Assembly: GCF_020165495.1 (NCBI RefSeq)
Contig: NZ_JAIUIE010000005.1
Location: forward strand, 1-64,000
Direction: 5' to 3'
From: Mesorhizobium sp. BR1-1-16
GTDB taxonomy: Bacteria > Pseudomonadota > Alphaproteobacteria > Rhizobiales > Kaistiaceae
Length of the DNA stretch: 64,000 nt
Positions 21,366 through 30,683 of this stretch are shown one piece after another. Position 1 is the stretch's first letter; each line of letters begins with the position of its first letter. The notes beneath the pieces were generated by a model, which worked only from the letters and a program-made list of their open reading frames with translations, had not been told where the DNA came from and did not search any database. The position numbers and the translations under genes were made by a program.

Positions 21366-21400
21366 ATACCAGGATAAGATCGGAACTGGTAACAGGGTAT
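21366..21400. promoter_or_regulatory. inverted repeat between XRE regulator and methyltransferase
   Basis: TACCAG (21367-21372) and CTGGTA (21386-21391) are perfect inverted arms 13 bp apart. ATACC at 21366 also pairs with GGTAT at 21396-21400. They are 11 bp from the regulator start and about 60 bp from the methyltransferase start, a good place for autoregulation and control of the neighbour. Confidence 0.45.
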
Positions 21401-21459
21401 TATGCGCAGCTATCCAGAGAGCCGGCGCCCTGTCGCGCCCTCACCACGGGATCACCACC

Positions 21460-22248
21460 ATGACCGATACATTGAAAGAGACCACGCTCGGCGGCCAGGC
21501 AAGCTTGGCCGAGCGCCAGTTCGGCAGCCAGGCCAATGCCTATGTGACGAGCCGCGTCCATGCCGAGGGCGAGGATATCGCCGAGCTCGCCGGACTGGCC
21601 GCGACGATCCCCGGGGCGCGCGTGCTCGATCTCGGCTGCGGCGGCGGCCATGTCAGCTATGCCGCGGCGAAGGTCGCGCCGTCGGTCACAGCCTATGATC
21701 TCTCGGCCGACATGGTGGCCGCTGTCGCGCGCGAAGCGGCGGCGCGCGGCCTCACAGGCATTGAAACCGTGCAGGGGCCGGCCGAGCGCCTGCCTTTTGC
21801 CGATGCGAGCTTTGACGTCGTCTTGTGCCGCTTCACGGCGCATCACTGGCAGGATGTTCGGGCCGGCCTCCGCGAGGCGCGGCGCGTTTTGAAGCCATCG
21901 GGCGTTGCCGGCTTTGCCGACGTCGTGGCCCCCGAACTGCCGGTATTCGACACGTTCCTGCAGACCTTCGAAATGCTGCGCGACCCCTCGCATGTCCGCA
22001 ACTATGCGGTCGCGGAATGGATCGAGATCGCGGGAGAAGCCGGGTTCAAGGCAACCGCCCTGACACGCCGCCGCCTGCCGCTCGGTTTCAAGAGCTGGAT
22101 CGAGCGGATGCGCACGCCGCAGGTGTTCGCCGAGGCGATCCGCGCCTTGCAGAGCGCGGTCTCGGACGATGTTCGGCGCTATTTCGAGATCGATGCGGAC
22201 GGGAACTTCGTCATCGACACGATGGTGGTGACGCTGAAACCGCTCTGA
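21460..22248 (+). CDS. class I SAM-dependent methyltransferase (UbiE-like)
   Basis: A 262-residue methyltransferase. SAM motif I is VLDLGCGGGHVSYAA near residue 50, motif II is VTAYDLSADMV, and the post-motif is LPFADASFDVVLCRF then VLKPSGVAGFADVV. It looks like the ubiquinone/menaquinone or sterol-type methyltransferase fold, but neighbours give no substrate. Divergence from an XRE/MmyB regulator suggests an inducible enzyme. It ends one base before the convergent xerC stop. Confidence 0.85.
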   Translation: MTDTLKETTLGGQASLAERQFGSQANAYVTSRVHAEGEDIAELAGLAATIPGARVLDLGCGGGHVSYAAAKVAPSVTAYDLSADMVAAVAREAAARGLTGIETVQGPAERLPFADASFDVVLCRFTAHHWQDVRAGLREARRVLKPSGVAGFADVVAPELPVFDTFLQTFEMLRDPSHVRNYAVAEWIEIAGEAGFKATALTRRRLPLGFKSWIERMRTPQVFAEAIRALQSAVSDDVRRYFEIDADGNFVIDTMVVTLKPL

Positions 22249-23208
22249 TCAGCCTGGCCGGCGTCGCGCGCGCGGATGCGTTTCCTCGAACACGGCGAAG
22301 AGGCGCTCCGTGTCGACGCCGGTATAGATCTGCGTCGTCGAGAGGCTGGCATGGCCGAGCAGTTCCTGGATGGCGCGGAGATCGCCACCACCAGCCAGGA
22401 GATGCGTCGCGAAGGAATGGCGGAGCGCATGCGGCGTCGCGCTGTCCGGCAGGCCGAGCGCACCGCGCATTTTCGCCATCGCAAGCTGGACAATGCGTGG
22501 CCGGAGCGGCCCGCCGCGCACGCCGATGAAGAGCGGGCCGTCCGCTTTCGGCGCGAACGGCGCGAGGCGAAGGTAATCGGCGATCGCTTGGGCGACCACG
22601 GGAAGCACGGGCACCAGCCGCGTCTTGCCACCCTTGCCGGTGACGCGAAGTACCCCCTCGCCCGAAAGCGGCGCATCGGCGCGGCGGATGCCGAGCGCCT
22701 CGGAAATACGAAGGCCTGAGCCATAGCAGAGCGCCAGCACAGCCGCGTTACGCGCCGCGACCCAGGGCTCGTCGTCGAGTTGCTCCTCGGCTTCCGTGAC
22801 GCGCACGGCGAGCGTCGGCGACAAGGGCTTCGGCAATGTCTTCGGCTGCCGCGGCGTTCGCATGGCACGGAAGGCGGCGCCATTGGCCAGTCCCTCCCGT
22901 TCAAGGAAGGAAATGAAGGAGCGAATCCCGGCAAGCCCCCGCGCCAGCGTCCGCGCGCCGGCGCCGCCCTGCCGGCGGCTCGCCATGAAGCCGCGAATGT
23001 CGCCCATGCGGAGATCGGCCAGATCGGCGATCGTCGGCGGATTGCCGATATGCAGCGTGATGAAGGAGAGAAACTGCGCGAGATCGCGGCCATAGGCCTC
23101 GAGCGTCTTCGGCGACAGCCGCCGCTCACCCCGCAGATGCTCCTCCCAGGCATCGATCATGGCGATCGTGTCGGGCGCGGCGAGGATCAGGGGCGGCGCA
23201 GCGGTCAT
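22249..23208 (-). CDS. xerC: tyrosine recombinase XerC
   Basis: A site-specific recombinase of 319 residues for resolving chromosome dimers at dif together with XerD. The N-terminal SAM-like domain (LSPKTLEAYGRDLAQFL) is followed by the catalytic domain. The catalytic residues are visible: R in YGSGLRISEAL, K in GKGGKTR, HxxR in HALRHSFATHLL, H in LLGHASLS, and the nucleophile Y in TQIYTGVD. Length and lack of phage neighbours mark a core Xer protein rather than a mobile integrase. XerC versus XerD is a judgement from overall look. Confidence 0.85.
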   Translation of the reverse strand: MTAAPPLILAAPDTIAMIDAWEEHLRGERRLSPKTLEAYGRDLAQFLSFITLHIGNPPTIADLADLRMGDIRGFMASRRQGGAGARTLARGLAGIRSFISFLEREGLANGAAFRAMRTPRQPKTLPKPLSPTLAVRVTEAEEQLDDEPWVAARNAAVLALCYGSGLRISEALGIRRADAPLSGEGVLRVTGKGGKTRLVPVLPVVAQAIADYLRLAPFAPKADGPLFIGVRGGPLRPRIVQLAMAKMRGALGLPDSATPHALRHSFATHLLAGGGDLRAIQELLGHASLSTTQIYTGVDTERLFAVFEETHPRARRRPG

Positions 23209-23251
23209 GCCAAAGGATAGCGATCGGCGCGGTTAACGAAGGCTTAAGCCG

Positions 23252-23908
23252 CTAGAGCAGCGTTCCCAGCGCATTGCCGGCCTGCAGCGCGATGGCTGGC
23301 CACAGACTGCCGGAGACGAAGCGGAGAATGCCGGCCAGAAGACTGAGCAGCAGGATGCTGTAGAGCATCACCGGCTCGATCCCCGTTGAGTCCGCCACGA
23401 AGAAACTCGGCATGCGGAAAGCCAGCACGACGACGGCGGTCAAGGGGATTGCGACCTTGGGCCCGAACAGCTCGGTCAGCCGCGTCTGCAGGATGCCGTG
23501 GAAGAGGACTTCGTTGAGCAGGATCCCGCCAAGCATGAAGACATAGATCTCGACTGGCAACACGGAGAGCAGGCCGCTCGGCGGACGGCCGAGCGCGACG
23601 CGGAGCGCATGCCAGCCGAAGATCGCGATGAAGGTCGCAGCCGTGATCGCGAGCGCCCGATGGCCGATCGGCAGAAGACCGACAAAGGTGAGCAGCTTCG
23701 GCTTCTGCCAGACGGCCCAGAGCGCGATCGCCCCGATCCACAACAGCAGCGGAAAGATCTGCCGCGCCCACCCATCGGAGGGCGGCAGCTGCCGCAGCCA
23801 GAAGATTGAGCCGGCCCAGACGAGGAACAGCCCACCGAACAGCGCCGCGAGCGGCAGCATGGCGGCGAGCGATGGAGCGGTTGGCAGGCTGCGCTTCGAT
23901 TCGGTCAT
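23252..23908 (-). CDS. CPBP-type membrane protein with altered active-site motifs
   Basis: A 218-residue protein with about six to eight membrane segments, similar to CPBP (Abi/CAAX-type) intramembrane proteases. The motif-1 position reads NEVLFHGILQTRL where active members have EExxFRG. The FxxxH and HxxxN motifs are replaced by FRMPSFF and LQAGN, without histidines. The metal-site residues therefore seem lost, and it may be a non-catalytic homologue. The start at 23908 is preferred to the upstream in-frame start, which would run to within a few bases past the polA start on the other strand. It is divergent from polA. Confidence 0.65.
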   Translation of the reverse strand: MTESKRSLPTAPSLAAMLPLAALFGGLFLVWAGSIFWLRQLPPSDGWARQIFPLLLWIGAIALWAVWQKPKLLTFVGLLPIGHRALAITAATFIAIFGWHALRVALGRPPSGLLSVLPVEIYVFMLGGILLNEVLFHGILQTRLTELFGPKVAIPLTAVVVLAFRMPSFFVADSTGIEPVMLYSILLLSLLAGILRFVSGSLWPAIALQAGNALGTLL

Positions 23909-23991
23909 GCGCGAAGCTAATCCGGCCACGACCCACCGGCAATCCGCCGTCGATATAGCCAAAGCCGCGTTCGGGAGGCATAGTCCGCCGC

Positions 23992-26988
23992 ATGTCCGAA
24001 CCGAGCACGTCCGCACCCGCCGCCGCCCCTTCCCGCCCGATCGGGCCGGGAAGCCATGTCTTCCTGGTCGATGGCTCGTCTTATATCTTCCGCGCCTACC
24101 ATGCGCTGCCGCCCCTGACGCGCAAATCGGACGGCCTGCCGGTCGGCGCCGTTGCCGGCTTCTCCAACATGCTGTGGAAGCTGCTGAAGGAGGCCAACGA
24201 GGTCGGTGTCCGGCCGACCCATCTCGCGGTGGTGCTCGACCATTCGGCCACTACCTTTCGCAACGAGATCTACAATCTCTACAAGGCACAGCGCCCTGAA
24301 CCGCCGGAGGACCTGCGCCCGCAATTCGGCCTGATCCGCAAGGCGGTGCATGCCTTCAACGTCGCCTGCATCGAGCAGCAGGGCTTCGAGGCCGATGACC
24401 TGATCGCGACCTATACCGGGCAGGCAGTCGCCGCCGGCGCCGACGTCACGATCGTCGCATCCGACAAGGACCTGATGCAGCTCATCCGGCCCGGCGTCCT
24501 GATGCTCGATACGATGAAGGGCAAGACGATCGGCCGCGACGAGGTGATCGAGAAATTCGGCGTGCCGCCGGAAAAGGTCGTCGACGTGCAATCGCTGGCC
24601 GGCGACAGCGTCGACAATGTTCCGGGCGTGCCCGGCATCGGCGTCAAGACCGCCGCGCAGCTCATCGAGACCTATGGCAGCCTCGAGGCGCTGCTTGAGA
24701 ACGCCGCCGAAATCAAGCAGCCGAAGCGGCGCGAGGCACTGATCAATTTCGCCGAGCAGGCGAGAATCTCGATGCGCCTCGTGACGCTCGACCAGAACGT
24801 GCCGCTCGCAACGCCGATCGAAGAGCTCGCCGTGCGCGCGATCGAGGGCGAACGGCTGATCCGCTTCCTGAAGGCGATGGAATTCACCACGCTGACCGGC
24901 CGTGTCGCTGCCGCGACCGGCGTCGAGCAAGCCTCGGTTGCGCCCGACGCGGAGCTTTCCTCGCCCGCGGCCGCCGCCATGCTGTCGCAGTCGCTGTTCG
25001 GCGACCAGCAGAACCCGCCGCCGCCGGCCGAAGCCGCCGCCGTGATGGCGGTGCCGGAAACACGGACATCAGCGCCAAGCGGCGGACTTTCACCGGCCGC
25101 GCTGGTCGAGGCCCGTGCGCGGGAGGCTCGCGAAACGCCCGTCGACCGATCGACCTATGAGACCGTGACGACGGTGGACAGGCTGATGGCCTGGACGGCG
25201 GAAGCGATGGAGCGTGGCCTCGTCGCTGTCGACACCGAGACGACCTCGCTCGATCCGATGCAGGCCGATCTCGTCGGCGTTTCGCTGGCGCTGGCGCCGG
25301 GCAAGGCCTGCTATATCCCGCTCGCCCATCGTGGCGATGGTGACGGCCTTTTCAATGAAGGCCTGCTCGATGGCCAGATTCCGATCCCCGAGGCGCTGGC
25401 GGTCCTGAAGCCGATGCTGGAGGATCGATCGGTCCTCAAAGTGGCGCAGAACCTCAAATATGACTGGCTGGTGCTGGCCCGTTACGGCATCGAAGTGGCG
25501 CCTTTCGACGACACAATGCTGATCTCCTATGTGCTGGACGCCGGGCGCGGACCGCATGGCATGGATCCGCTTTCGGAAAAATGGCTCGGTCACACGCCGA
25601 TCACGTTCGATGATGTCACCGGCAAGGGCAAGGCGCGCATCACCTTCGACCGCGTGGCGATCGACCGCGCCACCCAATATGCCGCCGAGGACGCCGACGT
25701 CACGCTGCGCCTGTGGCTGGCCCTGAAGCCGCGCCTGGCCGCTGAGGGCATGGCGAATGTCTACGAGACGCTGGAACGGCCGATGGTGCCGGTTCTCTCC
25801 GCGATGGAGCGGCGCGGCATTTCCATCGACCGCAACATGCTCTCGCGCCTCTCGGGCGATTTCGCGCAGGCCGCCGCCGGGCTCGAAGCCGAAATTCACC
25901 AGCTTGCCGGCCAGCCATTCAATATCGGCTCGCCCAAGCAGCTCGGCGACATTCTCTTCGGCGTGATGGGTCTGCCGGGGGCGTCGAAGACCGCCACAGG
26001 CGCATGGGCGACCGGCGCCAGCATCCTCGAAGAGCTTGCCGAGCAGGGCTACGAGCTGCCGCAGCGCATCCTCGAATGGCGCCAGCTCACCAAGCTGCGC
26101 TCGACCTATACCGACGCGCTGCCGTCCTATCAGCACAAGGAAACCGAGCGCGTCCACACCTCCTATGCGCTCGCGGCGACGACGACCGGCCGCCTCTCCT
26201 CATCCGAGCCCAACCTGCAGAACATTCCGGTCCGCACCGAGGCCGGCCGCAAGATCCGCAAGGCCTTTATCGCCGCGCCGGGCACCAAGCTCGTCTCGGC
26301 CGACTATTCGCAGATCGAACTGCGCCTGCTGGCCGAGATCGCCGATATCCCGGCGCTCCGCCAGGCCTTTCGCGACGGGCTCGACATCCACGCGCTCACC
26401 GCCTCGGAAATGTTCGGCGTCCCGGTGGAAGGCATGCCGTCCGAAGTGCGCCGGCGCGCCAAGGCGATCAATTTCGGCATCATCTACGGCATCTCGGCCT
26501 TCGGCCTCGCCAATCAACTCGGCATCGGCCGCGAGGAAGCCGGCGCCTATATCAAGCGCTACTTCGAGCGCTTCCCCGGCATCCGCGCCTATATGGAAGA
26601 GACGAAGCGCATCTGCCGCGACAAGGGCTACGTCACGACGCTGTTCGGACGGCGCTGCCATTATCCCGAGATCGCGTCGAAGAACGCGTCTGTCCGCGCC
26701 TTCAACGAGCGCGCCGCGATCAATGCCCGCCTGCAGGGCAGCGCCGCCGATATCATCCGCCGCGCCATGATCCGTGTCGCACCGGCGCTTTCGGATGAGC
26801 GGCTCAATGCCCGCATGCTGCTGCAGGTGCATGACGAATTGATCTTCGAAGTGCCGGATGACGAGGTCGAGCGGACCCTGCCGCTCGTCACATCCATCAT
26901 GGAGCGAGCGCCCGAGCCTGCCGTTGCCCTCTCCGTCCCGCTGAAGGTCGACGCCCGCGCAGCCGACAACTGGGACGAGGCGCACTAG
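23992..26988 (+). CDS. polA: DNA polymerase I
   Basis: A repair and Okazaki-fragment-processing polymerase of 998 residues with all three domains. The 5' nuclease lies at residues 15-310 (VDGSSYIFRAYHAL; SDKDLMQL; DSVDNVPGVPGIG). The 3'-5' exonuclease begins near residue 400 with an intact AVDTETTSLDPM acidic pair, so proofreading is likely active. The polymerase has motif A DYSQIELRLLAEI, motif B RRRAKAINFGIIYG and motif C QVHDELIFEV. Its stop codon overlaps the stop of convergent clcA within CTAG. Confidence 0.98.
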   Translation: MSEPSTSAPAAAPSRPIGPGSHVFLVDGSSYIFRAYHALPPLTRKSDGLPVGAVAGFSNMLWKLLKEANEVGVRPTHLAVVLDHSATTFRNEIYNLYKAQRPEPPEDLRPQFGLIRKAVHAFNVACIEQQGFEADDLIATYTGQAVAAGADVTIVASDKDLMQLIRPGVLMLDTMKGKTIGRDEVIEKFGVPPEKVVDVQSLAGDSVDNVPGVPGIGVKTAAQLIETYGSLEALLENAAEIKQPKRREALINFAEQARISMRLVTLDQNVPLATPIEELAVRAIEGERLIRFLKAMEFTTLTGRVAAATGVEQASVAPDAELSSPAAAAMLSQSLFGDQQNPPPPAEAAAVMAVPETRTSAPSGGLSPAALVEARAREARETPVDRSTYETVTTVDRLMAWTAEAMERGLVAVDTETTSLDPMQADLVGVSLALAPGKACYIPLAHRGDGDGLFNEGLLDGQIPIPEALAVLKPMLEDRSVLKVAQNLKYDWLVLARYGIEVAPFDDTMLISYVLDAGRGPHGMDPLSEKWLGHTPITFDDVTGKGKARITFDRVAIDRATQYAAEDADVTLRLWLALKPRLAAEGMANVYETLERPMVPVLSAMERRGISIDRNMLSRLSGDFAQAAAGLEAEIHQLAGQPFNIGSPKQLGDILFGVMGLPGASKTATGAWATGASILEELAEQGYELPQRILEWRQLTKLRSTYTDALPSYQHKETERVHTSYALAATTTGRLSSSEPNLQNIPVRTEAGRKIRKAFIAAPGTKLVSADYSQIELRLLAEIADIPALRQAFRDGLDIHALTASEMFGVPVEGMPSEVRRRAKAINFGIIYGISAFGLANQLGIGREEAGAYIKRYFERFPGIRAYMEETKRICRDKGYVTTLFGRRCHYPEIASKNASVRAFNERAAINARLQGSAADIIRRAMIRVAPALSDERLNARMLLQVHDELIFEVPDDEVERTLPLVTSIMERAPEPAVALSVPLKVDARAADNWDEAH

Positions 26989-28310
26989 GTCTTGAGGACT
27001 CCCGGCGGCGCCCTCTGTGCGCGCGCGCGGAGGGAATCGTAGATCGGCGGATTGCCAAGCACGGTCGTCACCAGCATGGCGCAGAAGGTGGCGCCGAGCA
27101 TCGGCACCAGCAGCGTCGTGCTCGCCGTCATCTCGGCCACGAGAACCAGTCCGGTGAGCGGGGCGCGCACCACGCCAGCGAAGAAGGCCGCCATGCCGAC
27201 AAGCGCAAAGCCGCGCGGATCGATCCCCAGGCCGGGCAAGAGCGTGGAGGCGACGAGCCCCACGCCGAGGCCGAGATCGGCGCCGAGCACCAGCATTGGC
27301 GCGAACAGGCCGCCGGGCGTTCCAGCCGCATAGGAAACGGCGCCAAGGACGAAGCGGATCGCGAAGATGAGCGCCGTTCCGGCAAGGGTTCCCTCGCCGA
27401 GCAGCGCGTTCTGCGTCAGCGGATCGCCGCCACCGACGAGTTCGGGCGCGAACCAGGCGATCAGGCCGACCAGCACGCCGACCAGCGCCGCCTTGACGAC
27501 GACGGGAACGCCGCTGAAACGATCGAAGGTGTTGAGCGCGCCGAGGATGCTCCGGTTATAGGCGATCGCGACCAGGCCTGCGATGCCGCCGAAGATCACA
27601 TAGATCGGGAAACTGGCGGTCGAGGGCGGCGCCAGGGCGGCTATCGTGAAATCGTGCTGGTCGCCGAGGATGGCACGCGAAACGGCGATGGCCGTCGCCG
27701 ATGCCCCAAGCGCCGCAATGGCGATCCGCGTCTCGAAGCGGCGCACCAGCTCCTCCAGCACGAAGATGGCGCCGCCGATCGGCGCATTGAATGCGGTGGC
27801 AAGGCCGGCGCCGGCACCGGCCGCGAGTAGCATGCGGCAGTCGTCCCAGTCGCAGCGAAACCATTTCCCGATCAGATGAGCCAGCGTCGCGCCCATCTGC
27901 ACGCTCGGTCCCTCGCGACCGAGCGCCAGACCGGAGCCGATGGCGAGCCAGCCACCGATGAATTTCACCGGGATGAGGCGGAACGTTCCCTGCTGCGCCT
28001 TGCCCTGCAGGACGAGTTCGACATGCGGAATGCCGCTGCCGGAGGCCTCGCGGGCGAAGCGCTGGACGAGAAAGGCTGCAACCGCCGCCGCCAGCGCAGC
28101 GAGAAGAATGATGCCGAGGAAGCCGGCGAGCGGTATGCCGTGCGCCGCCGAAATAACGACGCCGCGCCACGTATCGGCCTGATCGAGCCCGGCCCGGAAC
28201 AGCGCCCCGAGCGCCCCAGCCAAGGCTCCCGCCAGCGGGGCGAGCAAAGCAATGGCGAAAAGACTGCCTTTTGGCTCATCCTCGCCGGCTTCGAGGTCGG
28301 TTTCGTTCAT
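26985..28310 (-). CDS. clcA: ClC-type chloride channel / H+-Cl- antiporter
   Basis: A 441-residue ClC family protein. The chloride-path motifs are complete: GSGIPH near residue 92, GREGPS with the gating glutamate near residue 132, GGLFAPML near residue 318, and a late IYDSL tyrosine. The second glutamate of FVLEEL at the proton-path position is kept, which suggests antiport rather than a passive channel. There are no C-terminal CBS domains. Expected in the inner membrane. Confidence 0.92.
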   Translation of the reverse strand: MNETDLEAGEDEPKGSLFAIALLAPLAGALAGALGALFRAGLDQADTWRGVVISAAHGIPLAGFLGIILLAALAAAVAAFLVQRFAREASGSGIPHVELVLQGKAQQGTFRLIPVKFIGGWLAIGSGLALGREGPSVQMGATLAHLIGKWFRCDWDDCRMLLAAGAGAGLATAFNAPIGGAIFVLEELVRRFETRIAIAALGASATAIAVSRAILGDQHDFTIAALAPPSTASFPIYVIFGGIAGLVAIAYNRSILGALNTFDRFSGVPVVVKAALVGVLVGLIAWFAPELVGGGDPLTQNALLGEGTLAGTALIFAIRFVLGAVSYAAGTPGGLFAPMLVLGADLGLGVGLVASTLLPGLGIDPRGFALVGMAAFFAGVVRAPLTGLVLVAEMTASTTLLVPMLGATFCAMLVTTVLGNPPIYDSLRARAQRAPPGVLKT

Positions 28311-28413
28311 GCGCTTTCAGCCCGATTCACGTGTCCGCAATCATGTGTCGAAAAAGGATGGATCGAAACAGGCAGAGCGCGCTAAAGTCGAACCGTGCAC
28401 CAACAGCACGCGG

Positions 28414-28887
28414 ATGCGTATGTCGATCACCACCGAGCATAGCGGCTACCAGATTCTTTATGTCGAGGCAGACAATATCTGGCGCTGTCCGCAACTAGGA
28501 CTCGCTGCCTCTTCGCTGTCCGACCTTCGCCAGGAGATCGACGCCGCCGATGCAGCGACCCGGCAGCTGAACATTCCGGCCTTCCTGCTCGATCACTCAG
28601 GCTTCTCGATCACGCCCGTGCTCGTTGTTCGAGCGGACCGTGACGGGGAGCATGTTTGGGTGATCAACAAGGTCGAGGACCCGCGCAACGAGCGGCGCGA
28701 AAAGGTCAGCCTCCACCGCCTTGTGGAGGACACCATGGAAAATCGCCGATTGCTGCTCGACTGGCGCGACGCGTCGCGCTCGGTCTATGAGGAAGGCCAG
28801 CGCGTGTCGCAGCGGCGCGACGCCATTCCGCGCATGGATGCCCTCATCCTGGGACCGGCGGCGGGAAGCCGCGACAAGGTCGAGTAA
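28414..28887 (+). CDS. hypothetical protein, conserved-type
   Basis: A soluble protein of about 157 residues that I do not recognise. The reading frame extends back into clcA, but the convincing part starts at MRMSITTEHSGYQILYV. There is no clear ribosome site; an ATG two codons later is equally possible. The sequence is charged and helical, with the block WVINKVEDPRNERREKVSLH near residue 90 and no signal peptide. It stands alone between clcA (divergent) and the DUF992 gene (convergent), with a terminator hairpin after it. Confidence 0.6.
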   Translation: MRMSITTEHSGYQILYVEADNIWRCPQLGLAASSLSDLRQEIDAADAATRQLNIPAFLLDHSGFSITPVLVVRADRDGEHVWVINKVEDPRNERREKVSLHRLVEDTMENRRLLLDWRDASRSVYEEGQRVSQRRDAIPRMDALILGPAAGSRDKVE

Positions 28888-28894
28888 GGCCAGA

Positions 28895-28922
28895 CGAGGC
28901 CAGCGGTAAGCCGCCAGCCTCG
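28895..28922. terminator. bidirectional terminator hairpin
   Basis: CGAGGC-CA-GCGG (28895-28906), loop TAAG, CCGC-CA-GCCTCG (28911-28922), ten pairs with a symmetric CA/CA internal loop. It lies exactly between the stops of two convergent genes. Confidence 0.6.
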
Positions 28923-28931
28923 TTCGCTGGC

Positions 28932-29432
28932 TTATTGGGCCGGAGCAGGCGCCGAGACCAGCGTCACGGTGGTCACGCCCGCGGCGAGGTTGAAGCCTGA
29001 TTCGCCTTCAACGGTGAAGGGCTGCAGGGCAATCGACTTGTCATTGCCACCCACCAGCACATTGGCGCCGAGACCCTTGACGATCGCGACATCCGCGCCC
29101 GCGCCGGCAAAGTCACCCGCGAGCGTGCCCGGGCCGGGAACGGTGTTGGTGGCGGTGATCACACCCCAGATCAGGACGCCCTGCTTCACTTCACCGAGCG
29201 CGAGACCGTATTCGGCGATCTTGCCGGTGTAGTAGTCCTTCGCCGATCCGTCCTGCGGCGTGAAAACACACTTCATCGTCTGCTTTTCGACGACGAAGAA
29301 ACCGACGCCCGCTGAAACGTCGCATTCGAGCTTGCCGACGGCCGCCTGCTGGGCGAACGCCGGGGTGGCGGCGGCGAGGACGAGCGGCGCGGTGGCCAAC
29401 ACCGCAGCCAGCACGAAACGGGATGCAGACAT
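28932..29432 (-). CDS. DUF992 exported protein
   Basis: A 166-residue secreted or periplasmic protein with a clear signal peptide (MSASRFVLAAVLATAPLVLA, cleaved near the following ATPAFAQQ). The mature part fits DUF992: KLECDVSAGVGFFV, a TMKCVFTPQDG block with the second cysteine, YTGKIAEYGLALGE, and glycine-rich repeats. The family is common and uncharacterised in Rhizobiales. The start at 29432 has AAGGAG upstream; the longer frame breaks the signal peptide. Confidence 0.88.
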   Translation of the reverse strand: MSASRFVLAAVLATAPLVLAAATPAFAQQAAVGKLECDVSAGVGFFVVEKQTMKCVFTPQDGSAKDYYTGKIAEYGLALGEVKQGVLIWGVITATNTVPGPGTLAGDFAGAGADVAIVKGLGANVLVGGNDKSIALQPFTVEGESGFNLAAGVTTVTLVSAPAPAQ

Positions 29433-29528
29433 TCTGTGTCTCCTTCTCGAAGGGAATTTGCGAATCACGGCATCGCCGGGCGCGCCCAAGCTAGCAAACT
29501 TCAGCAACACCCGCGAAGGCCGCGCCGG

Positions 29529-29990
29529 TCAACGCTCGTTGGCCGGCCCGACCCGCTGCATCATCGAGAACAGGAAGGCGACCGTCAGCCCGAACATCAT
29601 GACGCCGACCAGCGCCTCGAGCGCGCCGAGCATCTGCCAATGCGGCGCCAGGAAGAACGCGTCATGAGCGAAGCTCGTCTGCGCCTCCATGGAGAACAGC
29701 ATCGCCGTGCGCGGGTCCGGCAATGCGCCGAGCGCCACATAGGCAATCGCCCAGAACATCGCTTCGGCCGCATGCAGCAGCACGGCCAAGAGCACGGCGC
29801 CGCTCATCACGAGAATGAAGCCGAGCCGCGCCCGAACCGCGAACCAGGGCAGCCGGGCGACACGCACCAGGTTGCGATCGAAGATGCCGAGCCAGACAAC
29901 GTGGGCGACGAGCGTAATCACGGTCAGGGGCACGCCCCAGACCCAGTCGACGCTCCACGCGCTGATATCGGCGATGGCGCCGTTATTCAC
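29529..29990 (-). CDS. potassium-channel-like membrane protein lacking the selectivity filter
   Basis: A 153-residue protein with about four membrane segments. The C-terminal half resembles small bacterial two-TM ion channels: [15 protein letters not shown], then a pore-helix-like segment, then [20 protein letters not shown]. Where channels have TVGYGD this protein has a stretch reading TSFAHDAF, so potassium selectivity seems lost. The GTG start overlaps the dps stop by eight bases (GTGAATAA), which implies translational coupling. The function is unknown and an ion role is doubtful. Confidence 0.65.
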   Translation of the reverse strand: MNNGAIADISAWSVDWVWGVPLTVITLVAHVVWLGIFDRNLVRVARLPWFAVRARLGFILVMSGAVLLAVLLHAAEAMFWAIAYVALGALPDPRTAMLFSMEAQTSFAHDAFFLAPHWQMLGALEALVGVMMFGLTVAFLFSMMQRVGPANER

Positions 29991-30471
29991 GGTGCGATTC
30001 GAGGAACCACAATGCCTTGTCGAGCGAGCGCGACGCCGCGGTGAAGATGTCCGCGGTATCGGCGTCGCCGGCCTCGTCCGAGGTGTCGATTGCGCTGCGC
30101 ACCGCGTTGGCCGTGGCGGCATAGCGCTCGATCAGCGCATCGAGATGATCCGGGATCTTGCTGATATCGGTCGGATAGGGCTTCAGCGACGTGTCCTCGG
30201 CAACGACCTGCGAGGTTCCGAGCGCGATGCCGCCAAGCTGGGCGACGCGTTCGGCGATCGTGTCGGTATGGACATCGAGATCCGCGCGGAACGTATCGAG
30301 CATTTCGTGGATGGCGATGAACTGGATGCCCTTCAGGTTCCAGTGCGCCTGCTTGGTGATGAGCGAAAGGTCGATCGCATCTGCGAGACGGGCGTTGAGC
30401 AGCTCGATCATCGCCGTTTTGGTGTTGGAAGCGAGGTCGATGCGCGAGGAGAGTTTGGTCACGGCGATCAT
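29983..30471 (-). CDS. dps: Dps, DNA-protecting ferritin-like protein
   Basis: A 162-residue Dps that oxidises and stores iron and shields DNA during starvation or peroxide stress. The ferroxidase-site residues sit in KQAHWNLKG near residue 43 and the following [20 protein letters not shown] helix. Dodecamer-type four-helix bundle length is normal. It is followed, with overlapping stop and start, by the channel-like gene, so the two are probably one operon. No clear OxyR or Fur box was identified upstream. Confidence 0.94.
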   Translation of the reverse strand: MIAVTKLSSRIDLASNTKTAMIELLNARLADAIDLSLITKQAHWNLKGIQFIAIHEMLDTFRADLDVHTDTIAERVAQLGGIALGTSQVVAEDTSLKPYPTDISKIPDHLDALIERYAATANAVRSAIDTSDEAGDADTADIFTAASRSLDKALWFLESHRE

Positions 30472-30683
30472 CCTTCTATTGACCTTGGGAGCGGGCGCGA
30501 AGGCGCGCGCCTGTCATAGGCGAACGGGCGCCGCCGGTCCATGTCCGCCTGCAGCGCCCAAGCTTATGTAATGCTCCGGGCAGCTGAGCGTTCCGCGCGA
30601 CGCCTCGCCGCAGGCGGCGACGGCAAGGCTGGACAGCGGCGGCGGCCGGGCGGAAAGTCGGGTTTGCAGACAAGGAGCATTCG

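Noticed and set aside
22249-23208. Tyrosine recombinase as a sign of a prophage or island
   Set aside because: Length, motifs and housekeeping neighbours fit core XerC; no phage genes or att repeats are nearby.
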